DNA of 64,000 nt, taken from the NCBI GenBank assembly GCA_963817885.1, contig CAWFQE010000003.1, positions 62,001 to 126,000 on the forward strand, written 5' to 3'. Each line of letters begins with the position of its first letter. Positions within the stretch are counted from its first letter, which is position 1. The DNA comes from CAVOHU01 sp963817885 (GTDB lineage: Bacteria; Acidobacteriota; Vicinamibacteria; Vicinamibacterales; JAKQTR01). Shown here piece after piece: positions 16,296 to 26,250 of this stretch. A program made the position numbers and the translations under genes. The notes beneath the pieces are model-generated. The model saw only the letters and a list, made by a program, of their open reading frames with translations, was not told where the DNA came from and searched no databases.

Positions 16296-17285
16296 CTACT
16301 TCTTCATGTACTGGTCGAAGTACCCGATGGAATCCTTGACGGCCTGGATCTGGACCGGATCGGGAGCGTAGGCGCCGTCTTTTCCGCGCTTGACGTAGAC
16401 GAACCCGTGGACGGCGTGGTTGTAGGTCGCCCACCTGGTGTCTTTCTTGGCCTCGACCAGCAGGTCGTAGCCCGTCCGGAAGAGCCCCTGCAGTTCGTCG
16501 GTGTCGCGGCCCTGCACGAAGATCGGCGTCGTGATGGTGCTGATGCGCTTCTGCGAGAGCGGCAGGTCGATGCGCTTGCGGACCTTGTCGGTCTCGCGCA
16601 TGAGCATCTTCTCGATGTCCCGCATGCCGGTTTCCTTCGTCACCGTCGCCGTCTCATCCGGGGTCAGCGACAGGAACTCGTGCAGCGCCGGCTCGCTGGC
16701 GATCATCGCCTTGACGTCGTGGTATTCCGACGCGATCTTGAACGCCATCTCCCCGCCGTGGCTCATGCCCATGTAACCCACGCGCTGCGGGTCCACGTAG
16801 GGCAGCGTCTTGACGTACTTGATGATCGAGATGACGTCCTCGTAGTCCAGCGGGGCGCGGTTCAGCAGTTGACGGCCCTGCCGGCCGCCGGCGACAAGGC
16901 TGCCGCCCTTGTTATAGCCGAGCTCAATCTCGGCCCGATACCGCATCCAGGCCACGGCATAGCCGGCCTTCAGGAACTGATCCTGCGTCCAGCTCTGGTC
17001 CTGTGACTCCGACCGCACCACCGCCATGCCGCCGCCGCCGTTGCCCGAGGCAAACACGACGATGGGAAACGGGCCCGGTCCGGCCGGCTTGCGGAGGCCG
17101 ATCGGCGCGTACGTGCCGTCGAACATCTCGACATACATGAGCTGCACGGGAATGTCGGAGCCTTTCACAGGCTCCGAGATGACGACGTGATTCGGGTCGA
17201 TGGACGGGTTGCTGGCGGGTGCCTGTTGGGCCGCGGCCGTTCCGGCCGTCATCGCGGCCAGGAAGCACAAGAGCGTGAGGCGCAT
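16296..17285 (-). CDS. Secreted alpha/beta hydrolase, dienelactone-hydrolase/prolyl-peptidase-like (329 aa)
   Basis: A periplasmic or secreted serine hydrolase. ATG 17285 gives a signal peptide ending TAAAQQ; the frame extends to 17357 but without a plausible N-terminus. The nucleophile elbow is GMSHGG with Ser175, the acidic member is probably Asp261 or Asp263 in GRDTDELQG, and the catalytic histidine is His293 in AVHGF. The oxyanion region carries an unusual GNGGGG stretch at about residue 81. The layout matches acidobacterial hydrolases annotated as dienelactone hydrolase or prolyl oligopeptidase family; the substrate is not evident. It is transcribed toward the ABC operon but separated from it by a hairpin, so it is probably its own unit. 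Confidence 0.87.
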   Translation of the reverse strand: MRLTLLCFLAAMTAGTAAAQQAPASNPSIDPNHVVISEPVKGSDIPVQLMYVEMFDGTYAPIGLRKPAGPGPFPIVVFASGNGGGGMAVVRSESQDQSWTQDQFLKAGYAVAWMRYRAEIELGYNKGGSLVAGGRQGRQLLNRAPLDYEDVISIIKYVKTLPYVDPQRVGYMGMSHGGEMAFKIASEYHDVKAMIASEPALHEFLSLTPDETATVTKETGMRDIEKMLMRETDKVRKRIDLPLSQKRISTITTPIFVQGRDTDELQGLFRTGYDLLVEAKKDTRWATYNHAVHGFVYVKRGKDGAYAPDPVQIQAVKDSIGYFDQYMKK

Positions 17286-17474
17286 GGAAGTCCTTCCGTA
17301 TAGGATTGTGGTCGGCGTCGAACGCCATCCTCGACCAGAGGTCAGGCGCCGCGCCACATGAGTAACGGGAAACGCCGGAATGGTACCATGGAATCCTGGC
17401 GGGGCGGACGGACGGACGGGAACGTGTCCGGACCGCTCCGGCCCGCGGCCGGAACGCGGTGATCAGGCGCGCGC

Positions 17475-17969
17475 ATGAAACACCACCTCGGCGTCAGGGC
17501 GCGGATGCACTATCACGCCAAGCTCAGCCTGGGCCGCCAGGTTGCGCTGAAGGCGCTCTTCGCCTTTCTGATCACCATGGCCGTCCTGCGAGGCATCACC
17601 TACAGCATCCACTACCACCTTGCTCCGATCCACGACATCGTGGTCCGGGGCGGACTCCACATCCATCACCTCTTCTGGGGAATCCTGCTCCTGATGATCG
17701 TGGGGATGGCGGCCCTGGCGACCCGGGCGCCGAAATGGCACCTTCGAATTGCCGTCGTGTACGGCGTGGCGCTTGGGCTCACGCTGGACGAATTCGCGCT
17801 GTGGCTCCACCTGGCGGACGTGTACTGGGATCCGGTCGGACGGGAGAGCCTCGAAGCGGCAGCCGCGGCGGCCGCCCTGCTGGGCGTCTACGGCGCAGGC
17901 TGGCCGTGGTTCAACGCCGTCATCGGCGACCTGTTCGGCGCCTCGCTTCCGCCGAAGGGACACACGTAG
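17475..17969 (+). CDS. Small polytopic membrane protein of unknown function (164 aa), upstream partner of the Pls-like synthetase
   Basis: I do not recognise the family. Four membrane helices are visible (about residues 24-42, 60-80, 86-106 and 118-136). Polar residues cluster at membrane edges in a way that suggests function: a histidine group GGLHIHHLFWG, then TLDEFALWLHLADVYW, then GRESLEA. Repeated His, Asp and Glu near one membrane face could bind a metal or form an active site, but this is speculative. The stop codon lies 53 bp before the start of the large Pls-like synthetase, on the same strand. A TATAAT box falls between them, so the synthetase may also have its own promoter. Confidence 0.8.
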   Translation: MKHHLGVRARMHYHAKLSLGRQVALKALFAFLITMAVLRGITYSIHYHLAPIHDIVVRGGLHIHHLFWGILLLMIVGMAALATRAPKWHLRIAVVYGVALGLTLDEFALWLHLADVYWDPVGRESLEAAAAAAALLGVYGAGWPWFNAVIGDLFGASLPPKGHT

Positions 17970-18004
17970 GTCAGAGACCTTCCAGATCCGCGCCCGAGTG
18001 CCCG

Positions 18005-18010
18005 TATAAT
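18005..18010 (+). promoter_or_regulatory. Consensus -10 box TATAAT just before the synthetase start
   Basis: An exact TATAAT in a very GC-rich context, 12 bases before ATG 18023. Transcription would start about 7 bases downstream and leave a leader of only about 6 bases, so translation would be nearly leaderless. This fits the lack of a ribosome site before the ATG. No good -35 hexamer is seen at the usual spacing. Confidence 0.55.
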
Positions 18011-18022
18011 CAACCTCTCTGC

Positions 18023-21000
18023 ATGACCCACGACGCGCGCGGCGGTCTCCGCCCCCAATCACTCGCCGGCGACGAATCAGGGGCCAGTGCGGCGTCGTCG
18101 CTTCTCCACCACTTCTTCAACCGAAGCGTCCGGCAGTGGCCCGACCGCGTGGCGATTGATGTTGCGCCACGTAACGGCCGGGCGACCCGGTTGCTCATCA
18201 CCTACGCGGAACTGCATCGGCAGGCCAAGTGCGTGGCCCGCACGCTCGCGCATCGGGTTGGACCCGACGCGGCCGTGGCGATCCTGCTGCCGCGCGGGTC
18301 CGAATGGCTGTATGCCGCGCAGATTGGCGCGCTGACGAGCGGCGCCGCCTACCTCTGCATCGATCCGTCGTTTCCGGACGGTCAGATACGGGACATCCTG
18401 GAAGACGCGCGGCCCGTCGCGATGCTCACGATCGCGGACGGGGTATGCCGCGCCGCAGGATGGGGATATCCAGGGGATCGGGTGATTGATGTCTCCACGC
18501 TGTTCGACGGGATGACTGAAGGCGGACCCGGTGCCTCCGCGCCCGCGTGGCTCACGCCGCACAGCCTGGCCTACATCATCTACACCTCCGGAACGACCGG
18601 CCGGCCCAAGGGCGTGATGGTGGAGCACGCGAGCATCAGCAACCTGGTGGCCGCCGATCTCGCCGAGTTCGGCATGTCTCCCGACGATCGCGTGGCGCAG
18701 AACTCCTCGCCCGCCTACGACTCGTCGCTCGAGGAGATCTGGCTCGCGCTGGCGGCCGGCGCGGCGCTCGTGCCGATGGGACACGAGGAGGCCAGGCTCG
18801 GGCCGGACCTGGTTCCGTGGCTGCGACGCGAGCGCATCACCGTATTCTGTCCGCCGCCCACGCAGCTTCGGGCGACGGGATGTGACGATCCGATCTCGCA
18901 GCTGCCCGACCTGCGGTTGGTCTACGTCGGCGGCGAGGCCCTGCCTCCTGATGTGGCCGACCGCTGGTCCCGCGGCCGGATGCTGGTGAACGGATACGGC
19001 CCCACCGAATGCACGGTGACGGCGCTTCGGGGCCGAGTCGAGCCCGGGGATCCGGTGTCGATCGGCGTTCCCGCCGCAGGCGTGCAGGCGTGGGTCCTCG
19101 ACGAAGCGCTCGCGCCCGTCGAAGACCTGGCCCGGGGCGAGCTCTGTCTCGGAGGCTCCTGCCTGGCGCGGGGATATCACAACAGCCCCGAGCTGACCTC
19201 GCGCAAGTTCCCGATCCATCCGGTGCTCGGCCGCATCTACCGGTCCGGCGATCTCGTGCATCGTGAGGCCGACGGCCGCTTCTACTACCACGGCCGCATC
19301 GATACGCAGGTCAAGATCCGCGGCTACCGCGTCGAACTCGAGGCGGTCGAGGCCCGGCTGGCCGAGCACCCGGGCGTGCGGGAGGCGGCGTGCCGTACCC
19401 AGGGCGACGACGCCTCGCCAACGCTGGTGGCCTTTGTCGTGCCGGCCGATCCGGCGCGTCCCCCGGCCGCGCACGAACTCCAGGCGTCGCTCGCCACGGC
19501 GCTTCCGGCCTACATGGTTCCGGCGAGGATCGGGCTCCTGCCGGCCCTTCCGACGACGCTCGGCGGCAAGCTGGATCGCAACAGGCTGCCGCTCCTGGAC
19601 GCGGACGCTGCCGCAACGAACCGTGCGCATGCGATTCCGCCGCGCACGCCCGTCGAGTCCCGGATCGCGGAGGCTATGCGCGAGGTTCTCGGCGTTCAGG
19701 GCCCCGTCTCGATTGACGACGATTTCTTCCGGGACCTTGGCGGTGATTCGTTGCGTGCGGCCCAGGTCGTCTCGCGGCTTCGAGGCGCGGCGGCGACATC
19801 GGCGCTCACGGTCCGCGACCTGTACGAATCGCCGACGGTGTCGGGGCTTGCCTCGCGCGTGCTGCCCGAGGCGGACGTCACGACGGCCTCTGTCGACCCG
19901 ATTCCGGCAGGCGAGCGTGCGCGAAGAAACCCTCTCCTCGCTTCCGTGGTTCAGGCCGCCTGGCTGACATCGGGGCTCCTGATCGCGGCACCGGCGGGCT
20001 ACCTGCTCGCGTTTCGTGCGTTGCCGGCGATGCTCGAGAAGCTCGGCCTGATTCCCTTCCTGGTGCTGGCGCCGCTCCTGTCGCTGGCCGCGCTGGTCGC
20101 TTATGCGCCTGTCGCGCTGATGTTCGCCGTGGTGGCCAAGCGCGTGCTCATCGGGCGGTATCGCCCGATGCGGGTTCCAGTCTGGGGCAGCTTCTACGTC
20201 CGCAACTGGATGGTGCAGCGAGCGGTTCGAGCCGTGCCGTGGTGGTTGCTCGAAGGCACGGTGTTCCAGCAACTGGCGCTTCGCGCGCTGGGCGCCCGCA
20301 TCGGAGGGCGCGTCCACATCCATCGCGGCGTCAACCTGCTCCAGGGCGGCTGGGATCTGCTGGACATCGGCGACGAGGTGTCGATCGGACAGGACGCGTC
20401 GCTGAACACGGTTGATCTCGATCGTGGCGAGCTCGTCGTTGCTCCCGTCACGATCGGCGCGCGCGCCACCATCGAGGTCCGCGCGGGGGTCAGCGGTGGG
20501 GCCAGCCTGGATGAGGACTCATTGCTCACGGCGCTGTCGGCGCTGCTGCCCGGCTCCCGTGTCGGCCTGGGCGAGCGGTGGGACGGGATTCCGGCGGCGC
20601 CGGCCGGGCGGGCGCCCGACAGGCCCGTCCCAGGCGTCGAATCCCGCCGGTTGTCTCCGATCGCGCATGGCGTCGTTCTCGTGCTGGCACGCGTGGGGCT
20701 GGGAGCGCTGCGTGCCGCGCCCGTGGGCGGGCTGCTCATCCTGTCGGCCGTCCTGCACGGCCTCACTGCCAGCCACGTCGTCGAGTGGCTGGCGGGTCCC
20801 TCGCTCAGCTGGCCGATGCTCCGGACGCTTGGCGTGGTCATGCTGGCCGCGGCGCCGATGAAGGTGGCGGTCGATGCGTGCGTGATGCGTGCGCTTGGTC
20901 CGGTCAGGGAGGGCGTCATCGATCGATGGAGCCTCGCCTATCTCCGCGTGTGGCTGAAGACGGGGCTGGTGCAGTCGGCGAGCGACTGGCTCAGCGGCAC

Positions 21001-22057
21001 GCTTGCATGGCCCGTCTGGCTGCGACGCGCCGGCATGACGGTCGGGCGTGGCTGTGAAATCAGCACCATCATCGACGTGGTGCCGGAGCTGGTCGAGATT
21101 GGAGAGGGGACGTTCTTCGCCGACGGCATCTACCTGGCGGGCCCGCGCGTGCATCGAGGCACCGTCACGCTTGCGCGCACCCGCATCGGCACCGGGTGCT
21201 TCGCGGGCAACCACGCCGTCATCGCGGCGGGCCAGCAGGTGCCGGACGGCGTGCTGATCGGCGTCAGCACCGCGGCCGACGACACGCTGCTCCGGCCGGG
21301 CACCTCGTGGTTCGGCCAGCCGCCCTTCGAGTTGCCGCGGCGCGAGGTCGTCGAGTTCGATCGGAGCCTCACGCACGACCCGACGCCGGCCCGGTATGTG
21401 ACCAGGGTGTTCTGGGAGGCCTTGCGATCGACGCTGCCGGTGGTGCCCGCGCTCGCGGCGCTGGGGTGGCTCGGATCGATCGCCGCGCTCGACGAGACGG
21501 TCCCGCTGCCGGTGCTCCTGTTCGGGCTCATTCCGCTCTGCGCCGTCGCGACGGGGCTGGTGTTCGGAGGCCTGGTGCTGGGGCTCAAGTGGTTGCTGCT
21601 CGGGCGCGTGCGGCCGGGGCACCATCCGCTGTGGTCGTGCTGGTGCAGCCGGTGGGATTTCCTGTTCGTCGCGTGGCGAGTCTACGCGCGGGCGCCGCTG
21701 TCAGCCCTCGAGGGAACCGTCTGGCTGTCGTGGTACCTGCGCGCGATGGGCGCCGAGATCGGCCATGGCGTGGTGCTGGGTGGCGGTTTCGCGCAGGTCG
21801 TCGACCCGGACATGCTGCACTTCGAGGACGACTCGACGGTGAGTTGCCAGTTCCAGGCCCACACGTTCGAGGATCGCGTGCTGAAAATCGATCACGTCTG
21901 GATCCGCAGGGGAGCGACGGTTGAAACCGCCGGCGTGATGCTCTACGGCGCCGAGGTCGGTGCGGGCACGCGCGTCGCCCCGCACAGCGTCATCATGAAA
22001 CACGAATGCCTGCTGCCCGGCAGGCACTACGCCGGCTGCCCAACCGCCGAGATCTAG
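18023..22057 (+). CDS. Pls/PosA-type nonribosomal peptide synthetase-like protein (1344 aa)
   Basis: Domain order is adenylation (about 30-520), carrier (about 540-610), then three membrane-helix pairs alternating with three soluble beta-helix domains. A-domain motifs include IIYTSGTTGRPKG, NGYGPTE, YRSGDLV, QVKIRGYRVEL and Lys516 in GGKLDRNRLP. The carrier serine is Ser576 in DLGGDSL. The soluble domains have hexapeptide-repeat character (around 20300-20550, 21050-21300 and 21750-22050). There is no condensation or thioesterase domain. This is the layout of Streptomyces epsilon-poly-L-lysine synthetase (Pls, about 1319 aa) and the Pls/PosA family. Hand alignment with GrsA gives the pocket residues D-S-E-C-V-V-G-V-T-K; Asp233 should hold the alpha-amino group and Glu237 replaces Trp239, as in Lys, Orn and Dab codes. 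A basic-amino-acid polymer or amide is therefore inferred. The upstream frame to 17459 is not used. Confidence 0.9.
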   Translation: MTHDARGGLRPQSLAGDESGASAASSLLHHFFNRSVRQWPDRVAIDVAPRNGRATRLLITYAELHRQAKCVARTLAHRVGPDAAVAILLPRGSEWLYAAQIGALTSGAAYLCIDPSFPDGQIRDILEDARPVAMLTIADGVCRAAGWGYPGDRVIDVSTLFDGMTEGGPGASAPAWLTPHSLAYIIYTSGTTGRPKGVMVEHASISNLVAADLAEFGMSPDDRVAQNSSPAYDSSLEEIWLALAAGAALVPMGHEEARLGPDLVPWLRRERITVFCPPPTQLRATGCDDPISQLPDLRLVYVGGEALPPDVADRWSRGRMLVNGYGPTECTVTALRGRVEPGDPVSIGVPAAGVQAWVLDEALAPVEDLARGELCLGGSCLARGYHNSPELTSRKFPIHPVLGRIYRSGDLVHREADGRFYYHGRIDTQVKIRGYRVELEAVEARLAEHPGVREAACRTQGDDASPTLVAFVVPADPARPPAAHELQASLATALPAYMVPARIGLLPALPTTLGGKLDRNRLPLLDADAAATNRAHAIPPRTPVESRIAEAMREVLGVQGPVSIDDDFFRDLGGDSLRAAQVVSRLRGAAATSALTVRDLYESPTVSGLASRVLPEADVTTASVDPIPAGERARRNPLLASVVQAAWLTSGLLIAAPAGYLLAFRALPAMLEKLGLIPFLVLAPLLSLAALVAYAPVALMFAVVAKRVLIGRYRPMRVPVWGSFYVRNWMVQRAVRAVPWWLLEGTVFQQLALRALGARIGGRVHIHRGVNLLQGGWDLLDIGDEVSIGQDASLNTVDLDRGELVVAPVTIGARATIEVRAGVSGGASLDEDSLLTALSALLPGSRVGLGERWDGIPAAPAGRAPDRPVPGVESRRLSPIAHGVVLVLARVGLGALRAAPVGGLLILSAVLHGLTASHVVEWLAGPSLSWPMLRTLGVVMLAAAPMKVAVDACVMRALGPVREGVIDRWSLAYLRVWLKTGLVQSASDWLSGTLAWPVWLRRAGMTVGRGCEISTIIDVVPELVEIGEGTFFADGIYLAGPRVHRGTVTLARTRIGTGCFAGNHAVIAAGQQVPDGVLIGVSTAADDTLLRPGTSWFGQPPFELPRREVVEFDRSLTHDPTPARYVTRVFWEALRSTLPVVPALAALGWLGSIAALDETVPLPVLLFGLIPLCAVATGLVFGGLVLGLKWLLLGRVRPGHHPLWSCWCSRWDFLFVAWRVYARAPLSALEGTVWLSWYLRAMGAEIGHGVVLGGGFAQVVDPDMLHFEDDSTVSCQFQAHTFEDRVLKIDHVWIRRGATVETAGVMLYGAEVGAGTRVAPHSVIMKHECLLPGRHYAGCPTAEI

Positions 22058-22123
22058 GCCGAAAACCGTCCCTGGGCCTTCGAGGTGCCCCGCCTCCCGC
22101 ATGACAACATAATTACTATCTTG

Positions 22124-22152
22124 TTGACCCCTCCCCGCAGGCGCACTAAGCT
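22124..22152 (+). promoter_or_regulatory. Candidate sigma-70 promoter TTGACC-17-TAAGCT before the Oar-type receptor
   Basis: A -35 like TTGACC (22124-22129) is followed by a 17-base spacer and TAAGCT (22147-22152), within an unusually AT-rich patch after the synthetase gene. The receptor start lies 95 bases downstream, which leaves a leader of about 90 bases. Confidence 0.5.
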
Positions 22153-22247
22153 CCGCGTTACAAACTAATCCACGTGCCCCCCCATGAAGTACGCCAGCCT
22201 TTCTGGGGTGCACGCCTCGTTCGCACCTATTTGGGGAGGAGACAAAT

Positions 22248-25200
22248 ATGTCGCGTTCGGTATGGCGTGGGTCTATCGCCGTACTCGTGTTCCTGATCTT
22301 CGCATCGGGAGCCTTCGCACAATCCACCGCGTCGATATCGGGCGTGGTGCGAGACACCGCCGGGGGCGTGGTTCCCGGCGCCACGGTCGTCGTCAAGAAC
22401 GACACGATGGGGAACCCCAGCGAGGCCGTGTCCGGCGCAGACGGCCGGTACCAGGTCACGGCGCTCCCTGCCGGCGCCTACACCGTGACCGCGTCGCTCG
22501 CGGGCTTCAAGACGGCGGTGGCCAAAGTCAGCATCGCGCCCGGCCAGCCGGTCACCGTGACGCTCACGCTCGAGGTCGGCCAACTCACCGAGACCGTCGT
22601 GGTCCAGAGCAGCTCTGAGCTCATCAACACGGAGACCGCCACCGTGGCGGCCACGCTCAACTCGGACCAGCTCACGCGGATGCCGACCCCGACGCGCAAC
22701 GCGTTGAACGCGATCACGTTCCTGCCGGGCGTCAACACGCCTGGCTCCAACCGCGATTCGACGATCAACGGCCTGTCCGGAGTCGTTCCTGAGCATCACG
22801 CTCGATGGGGTCAGCAACAACGACAACTTCCTGCGCAACACGGACTCGTTCTTCGCGACCGTCACTCCGCGCCAGGACGCGGTCGAGGCCGTGTCGGTCG
22901 TGCTGGCCGCCGGCGGGGCCGCGGGGAGCGCCGGGGGCGGCGCCATGACGATGGCGTTCCAGACGCGCTCGGGCGGCAACGTGTTCACGGGCAGCGCCTA
23001 CGAGTACCACCGCTCCCCGTCGTACAACACGAACTACATCTTCAACCGGTACAACAACCAGCCGAAGAACAACGTCAAGCTGGACCAGTTCGGCGCACGC
23101 GTCGGCGGCCCGATCGTGATTCCGGGCGTCTACAATGGCAGAGACAAGGCGTTCTTCTTCTTCCACTACGAGCAGATCCGGTTTCCGAACACCTTCACGC
23201 GGACACGTACCGTCTTCAACCCGCGCGTCCTCGATGGTTTCTTCCGCTACAAGTGCGCCACCGGGGTGTGCGAAGTCAATCTGCTGAGCCTGGCGGCCGC
23301 AAACGGCCAGATCTCCACGCAAGATCCGACCGTGATGAACATGGAGCGGATGATCTACGCCGCGACGCAGACGGGCGGCAAGCGCAGCCCGACGGCCGAC
23401 CCGCTGTACGATTCGTACGTCTGGCTGAGCCCCTCGTCGCTGCTCGAGTACCAGCCGACGACGCGCCTCGACTACAACCTCACGACCAGGAACCGGCTCA
23501 GCGCGTCGTTTGCCGTCATCACCGCCCAACGCACACCGGACTATCTCAACTCGGCCGACCCGCGCTTTCCCGGCGCGCCGAACCACCGCGATTTCGCGTC
23601 GACGCGGCCGTTCGGATCCCTGACGCTGCGATCCACCATCTCGAACAACATCACCAACGAGCTGCGGGGAGGCTTCTCGTCCATCTGGAGCGGTTCGAAC
23701 TTCGGCTATCCCGCCGCCAAGGAGTCGGGCAATTCCCCGAGTTCGTTCGCGGATCAGGGCGGCTTCGCGATCACGACGCCGACCGACACGACCGACTGGT
23801 ACACGTCCAATGGCCCGAGCTGGCGCATCGCGCCGACCTGGAGCGCCGACGATACGCTGACGTGGGTCAAAGGCTCGCACATGATGATGTTCGGCGCGTC
23901 GTTCCTGCTCTCGAACGCCGACTCCGGCAGCGAGCAGATGGTCCGGGGGATCAGCCTGGGCTTCGACACGACCTACGACCCGGCGATCGGCATGTTCAAC
24001 GCCACCAACTTCCCCGGTGCGGCGTCGACGGATCTGACGGCTGCCCGCGCGACCTACGCCGTGCTCACCGGCCGTGTGGCCAGCGTGAACAGCGCGGCGG
24101 TGCTCGACCCGAGCACGGGCAAGTACGTCGAGCTGGCTCCGGTCGACTACAAGGGTGGCTTCAAGGTCTTCAGCGTCTTCGGCCAGGATTCCTGGAGAGT
24201 GTCTCCGACGCTGACCTTTACGGGCGGGCTCCGCTGGGAGGTTCAGACGCCGTTCTCTCCTTCGACCGACCTGATGTCGAACGTGAACATGGCGAGCGTG
24301 TGCGGCATGTCCGGGATCGGGAGCGGAGGCACGCTTAACCGGTGCAACGTCCTGAACCCGACTGCCTCGGGCGGCGCGACTCCGGAGTTCTTCCTGTTCA
24401 AGAAGGGCACCACGGGCTACAAGACCGACTGGAACAACATCGGGCCGTCGCTGAGCGCGGCATGGCGGCCAAATGTGAAATCCGGCATTCTCCGGGCCAT
24501 CCTGGGCGATCCGGATCAGGCGACCATCAGAGCCGGCTACGCGATTGCGTTCGACCGTCCGGCCCTCACCCAATTCACCGGCCAGTACGGGGGCAACCAG
24601 GGAAGCCAGCTGACGCTGACCCGCAACGCCAATTCCGGGCTGGTGCCTGCTGGCCAGTCGTGGCCGGTTCTCGTCTCTCAGACCAACCGGCTGTACTCCG
24701 CGTCGTTCAATCCGGACCCGAGCTACCCGATCGCCGTCCGCCCCGGCCGGGTCGACGCTCTCTACACCTTCGCGCCGGACATCAAGATCGGCCGGGTCCA
24801 GAACTGGAACATCGCCATCGCGCGGTCGATCTCGAAGGACATGGCGATCGAGATCCGCTACATCGGCAACGTCGGCAATAACGAGTGGGCCTCGGTCAGG
24901 TACGACACGATTCGCGGTGAGAACCTGGTTGCCAACGGGTTCATGAACGAGTTCAAGCTGGCGATGGCCAATCTCACGGCCAACAACGCCGCAGGTGGCA
25001 GCCGGACCGGGTCGTTCGCCTACTTCGGTTCGGGCACAGGGACGAGCCCGTTGCCTATCTATCTGGCCTATCTCAACGGCAGCAAGGACTTCGGCAATCC
25101 GGCTGCCTATGCGGGTGGGTCTTCGACCTGGACGAGCACCTCGCTCGCGGCCCGGCTGGTCGCGGTCAACCCCAATCCGACCGCGGCGGCTGGTGACCTC

Positions 25201-26142
25201 GACGGCACGACGTCGCGCCGGACCAACGCGCAGAACGCCGGGTACACGGCGAACTTCTTCCTGCCGAATCCTGCGGTGGGCAGAAACGACGTCTACGACA
25301 GCGGCTCGCGCAGCCGGTACGACGCTCTCCAGATCGAGCTCAGGCGGCGGCTGTCGCATGGCCTGTCGGCCAGCATCAACTACCAGTTGGCGTTCCCGAA
25401 GGTGGGGAACTTCGACGGCTTCAGCTCCGGCTACGCGCTTGACCCCAAGGCGGACGTCATGCACGCCATCAAGACACAGTGGGACTGGACGCTGCCGTTC
25501 GGACGCGGGCAGAAGTGGGGCCGCGACGCCGGCACGCTGGCCAACGTGCTCATCGGCGGGTGGAGCTTCAACGGGGTCGGCCGCATACAGGCGGTAACGG
25601 TGGATCTCGGCAACGTCAACCTGGTCAACATGACCAAGTCTGACCTGCAGAAGATGTACAAGTACTACTACAAGAAGAACGCGGCGGGCGTCACGGAAGT
25701 GTGGATGCTGCCCGACGACGTGATCGCGAACACGAACCGCGCGTTCAGCACGAGCACCACGACCGCCAACGGGTATTCCGCGTCGCTCGGGGCGCCCGAT
25801 CCGAACGGCAAGTACATCGCGCCGGCCAACTCGGCCTCGTGCGTCCAGGTCAAAGCCGGGGATTGCGCCCCGCGCACCCTCATCATTGCCGCGCCGTGGT
25901 TCGTCCGGTTCGACATGGGGGTGACCAAGCGGATCGAGATCAAGGGGAGAATGAACCTCGAGCTGCGATTCGACCTGCTGAACGTCTTCGATACGCCGAA
26001 CTACAACCCATGGGCGCCGTCCACGACCCAGAACTGGGCGAGTGCCACCATCTTCCAGGTGACGAGCGCCTACACCGACGCGAGCAACACCTACGATCCG
26101 GGTGGCCGGGTCGGACAGTTGATGTTTAGATTCAACTGGTAG
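22248..26142 (+). CDS. Oar-like TonB-dependent receptor with carboxypeptidase-regulatory N-domain (about 1297 aa, one frameshift)
   Basis: Outer-membrane receptor typical of Acidobacteriota. A strong GGGGAGGAG ribosome site precedes ATG 22248. The signal peptide ends GAFAQ; a carboxypeptidase-regulatory beta-sandwich follows (about 27-105: SISGVVRDTAGGVVPGATV, then LPAGAYTVTASLAGF), then a plug (ATLNSDQLTRMPT, ITFLPGV) and a large barrel ending MFRFNW with a terminal aromatic. The frame breaks at about 22775-22783 between NRDSTINGL and FLSITLDGVSNND. Removing one base restores continuity, and both sides match the family, so the gene is probably intact in the organism. Ligands of this class are usually oligosaccharides or peptides. 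A textbook terminator follows the stop. Confidence 0.88.
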
Positions 26143-26192
26143 CTCCCTCTGTTCGTGCCCGTCCCTCGCGGGTCGGGCTGCAAGGTCAACCC

Positions 26193-26234
26193 GGCCGGTG
26201 GAGCCTCTCGATGCTCCACCGGCCTTCTCTTTTT
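26193..26234 (+). terminator. Rho-independent terminator after the Oar-type receptor
   Basis: A perfect 12-bp GC-rich stem (GGCCGGTGGAGC / GCTCCACCGGCC) with an 8-base loop is followed directly by TTCTCTTTTT. It starts 50 bases after the receptor stop and ends before the VWFA gene, so it separates the two transcripts. Confidence 0.9.
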
Positions 26235-26250
26235 CCCCGAGGGGCCGCTG

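Noticed and set aside
18077..20323. A 748-codon minus-strand frame opposite the Pls-like synthetase.
   Set aside because: It mirrors the A/T domain region, is full of Arg and His, and has no recognisable motif or ribosome site.
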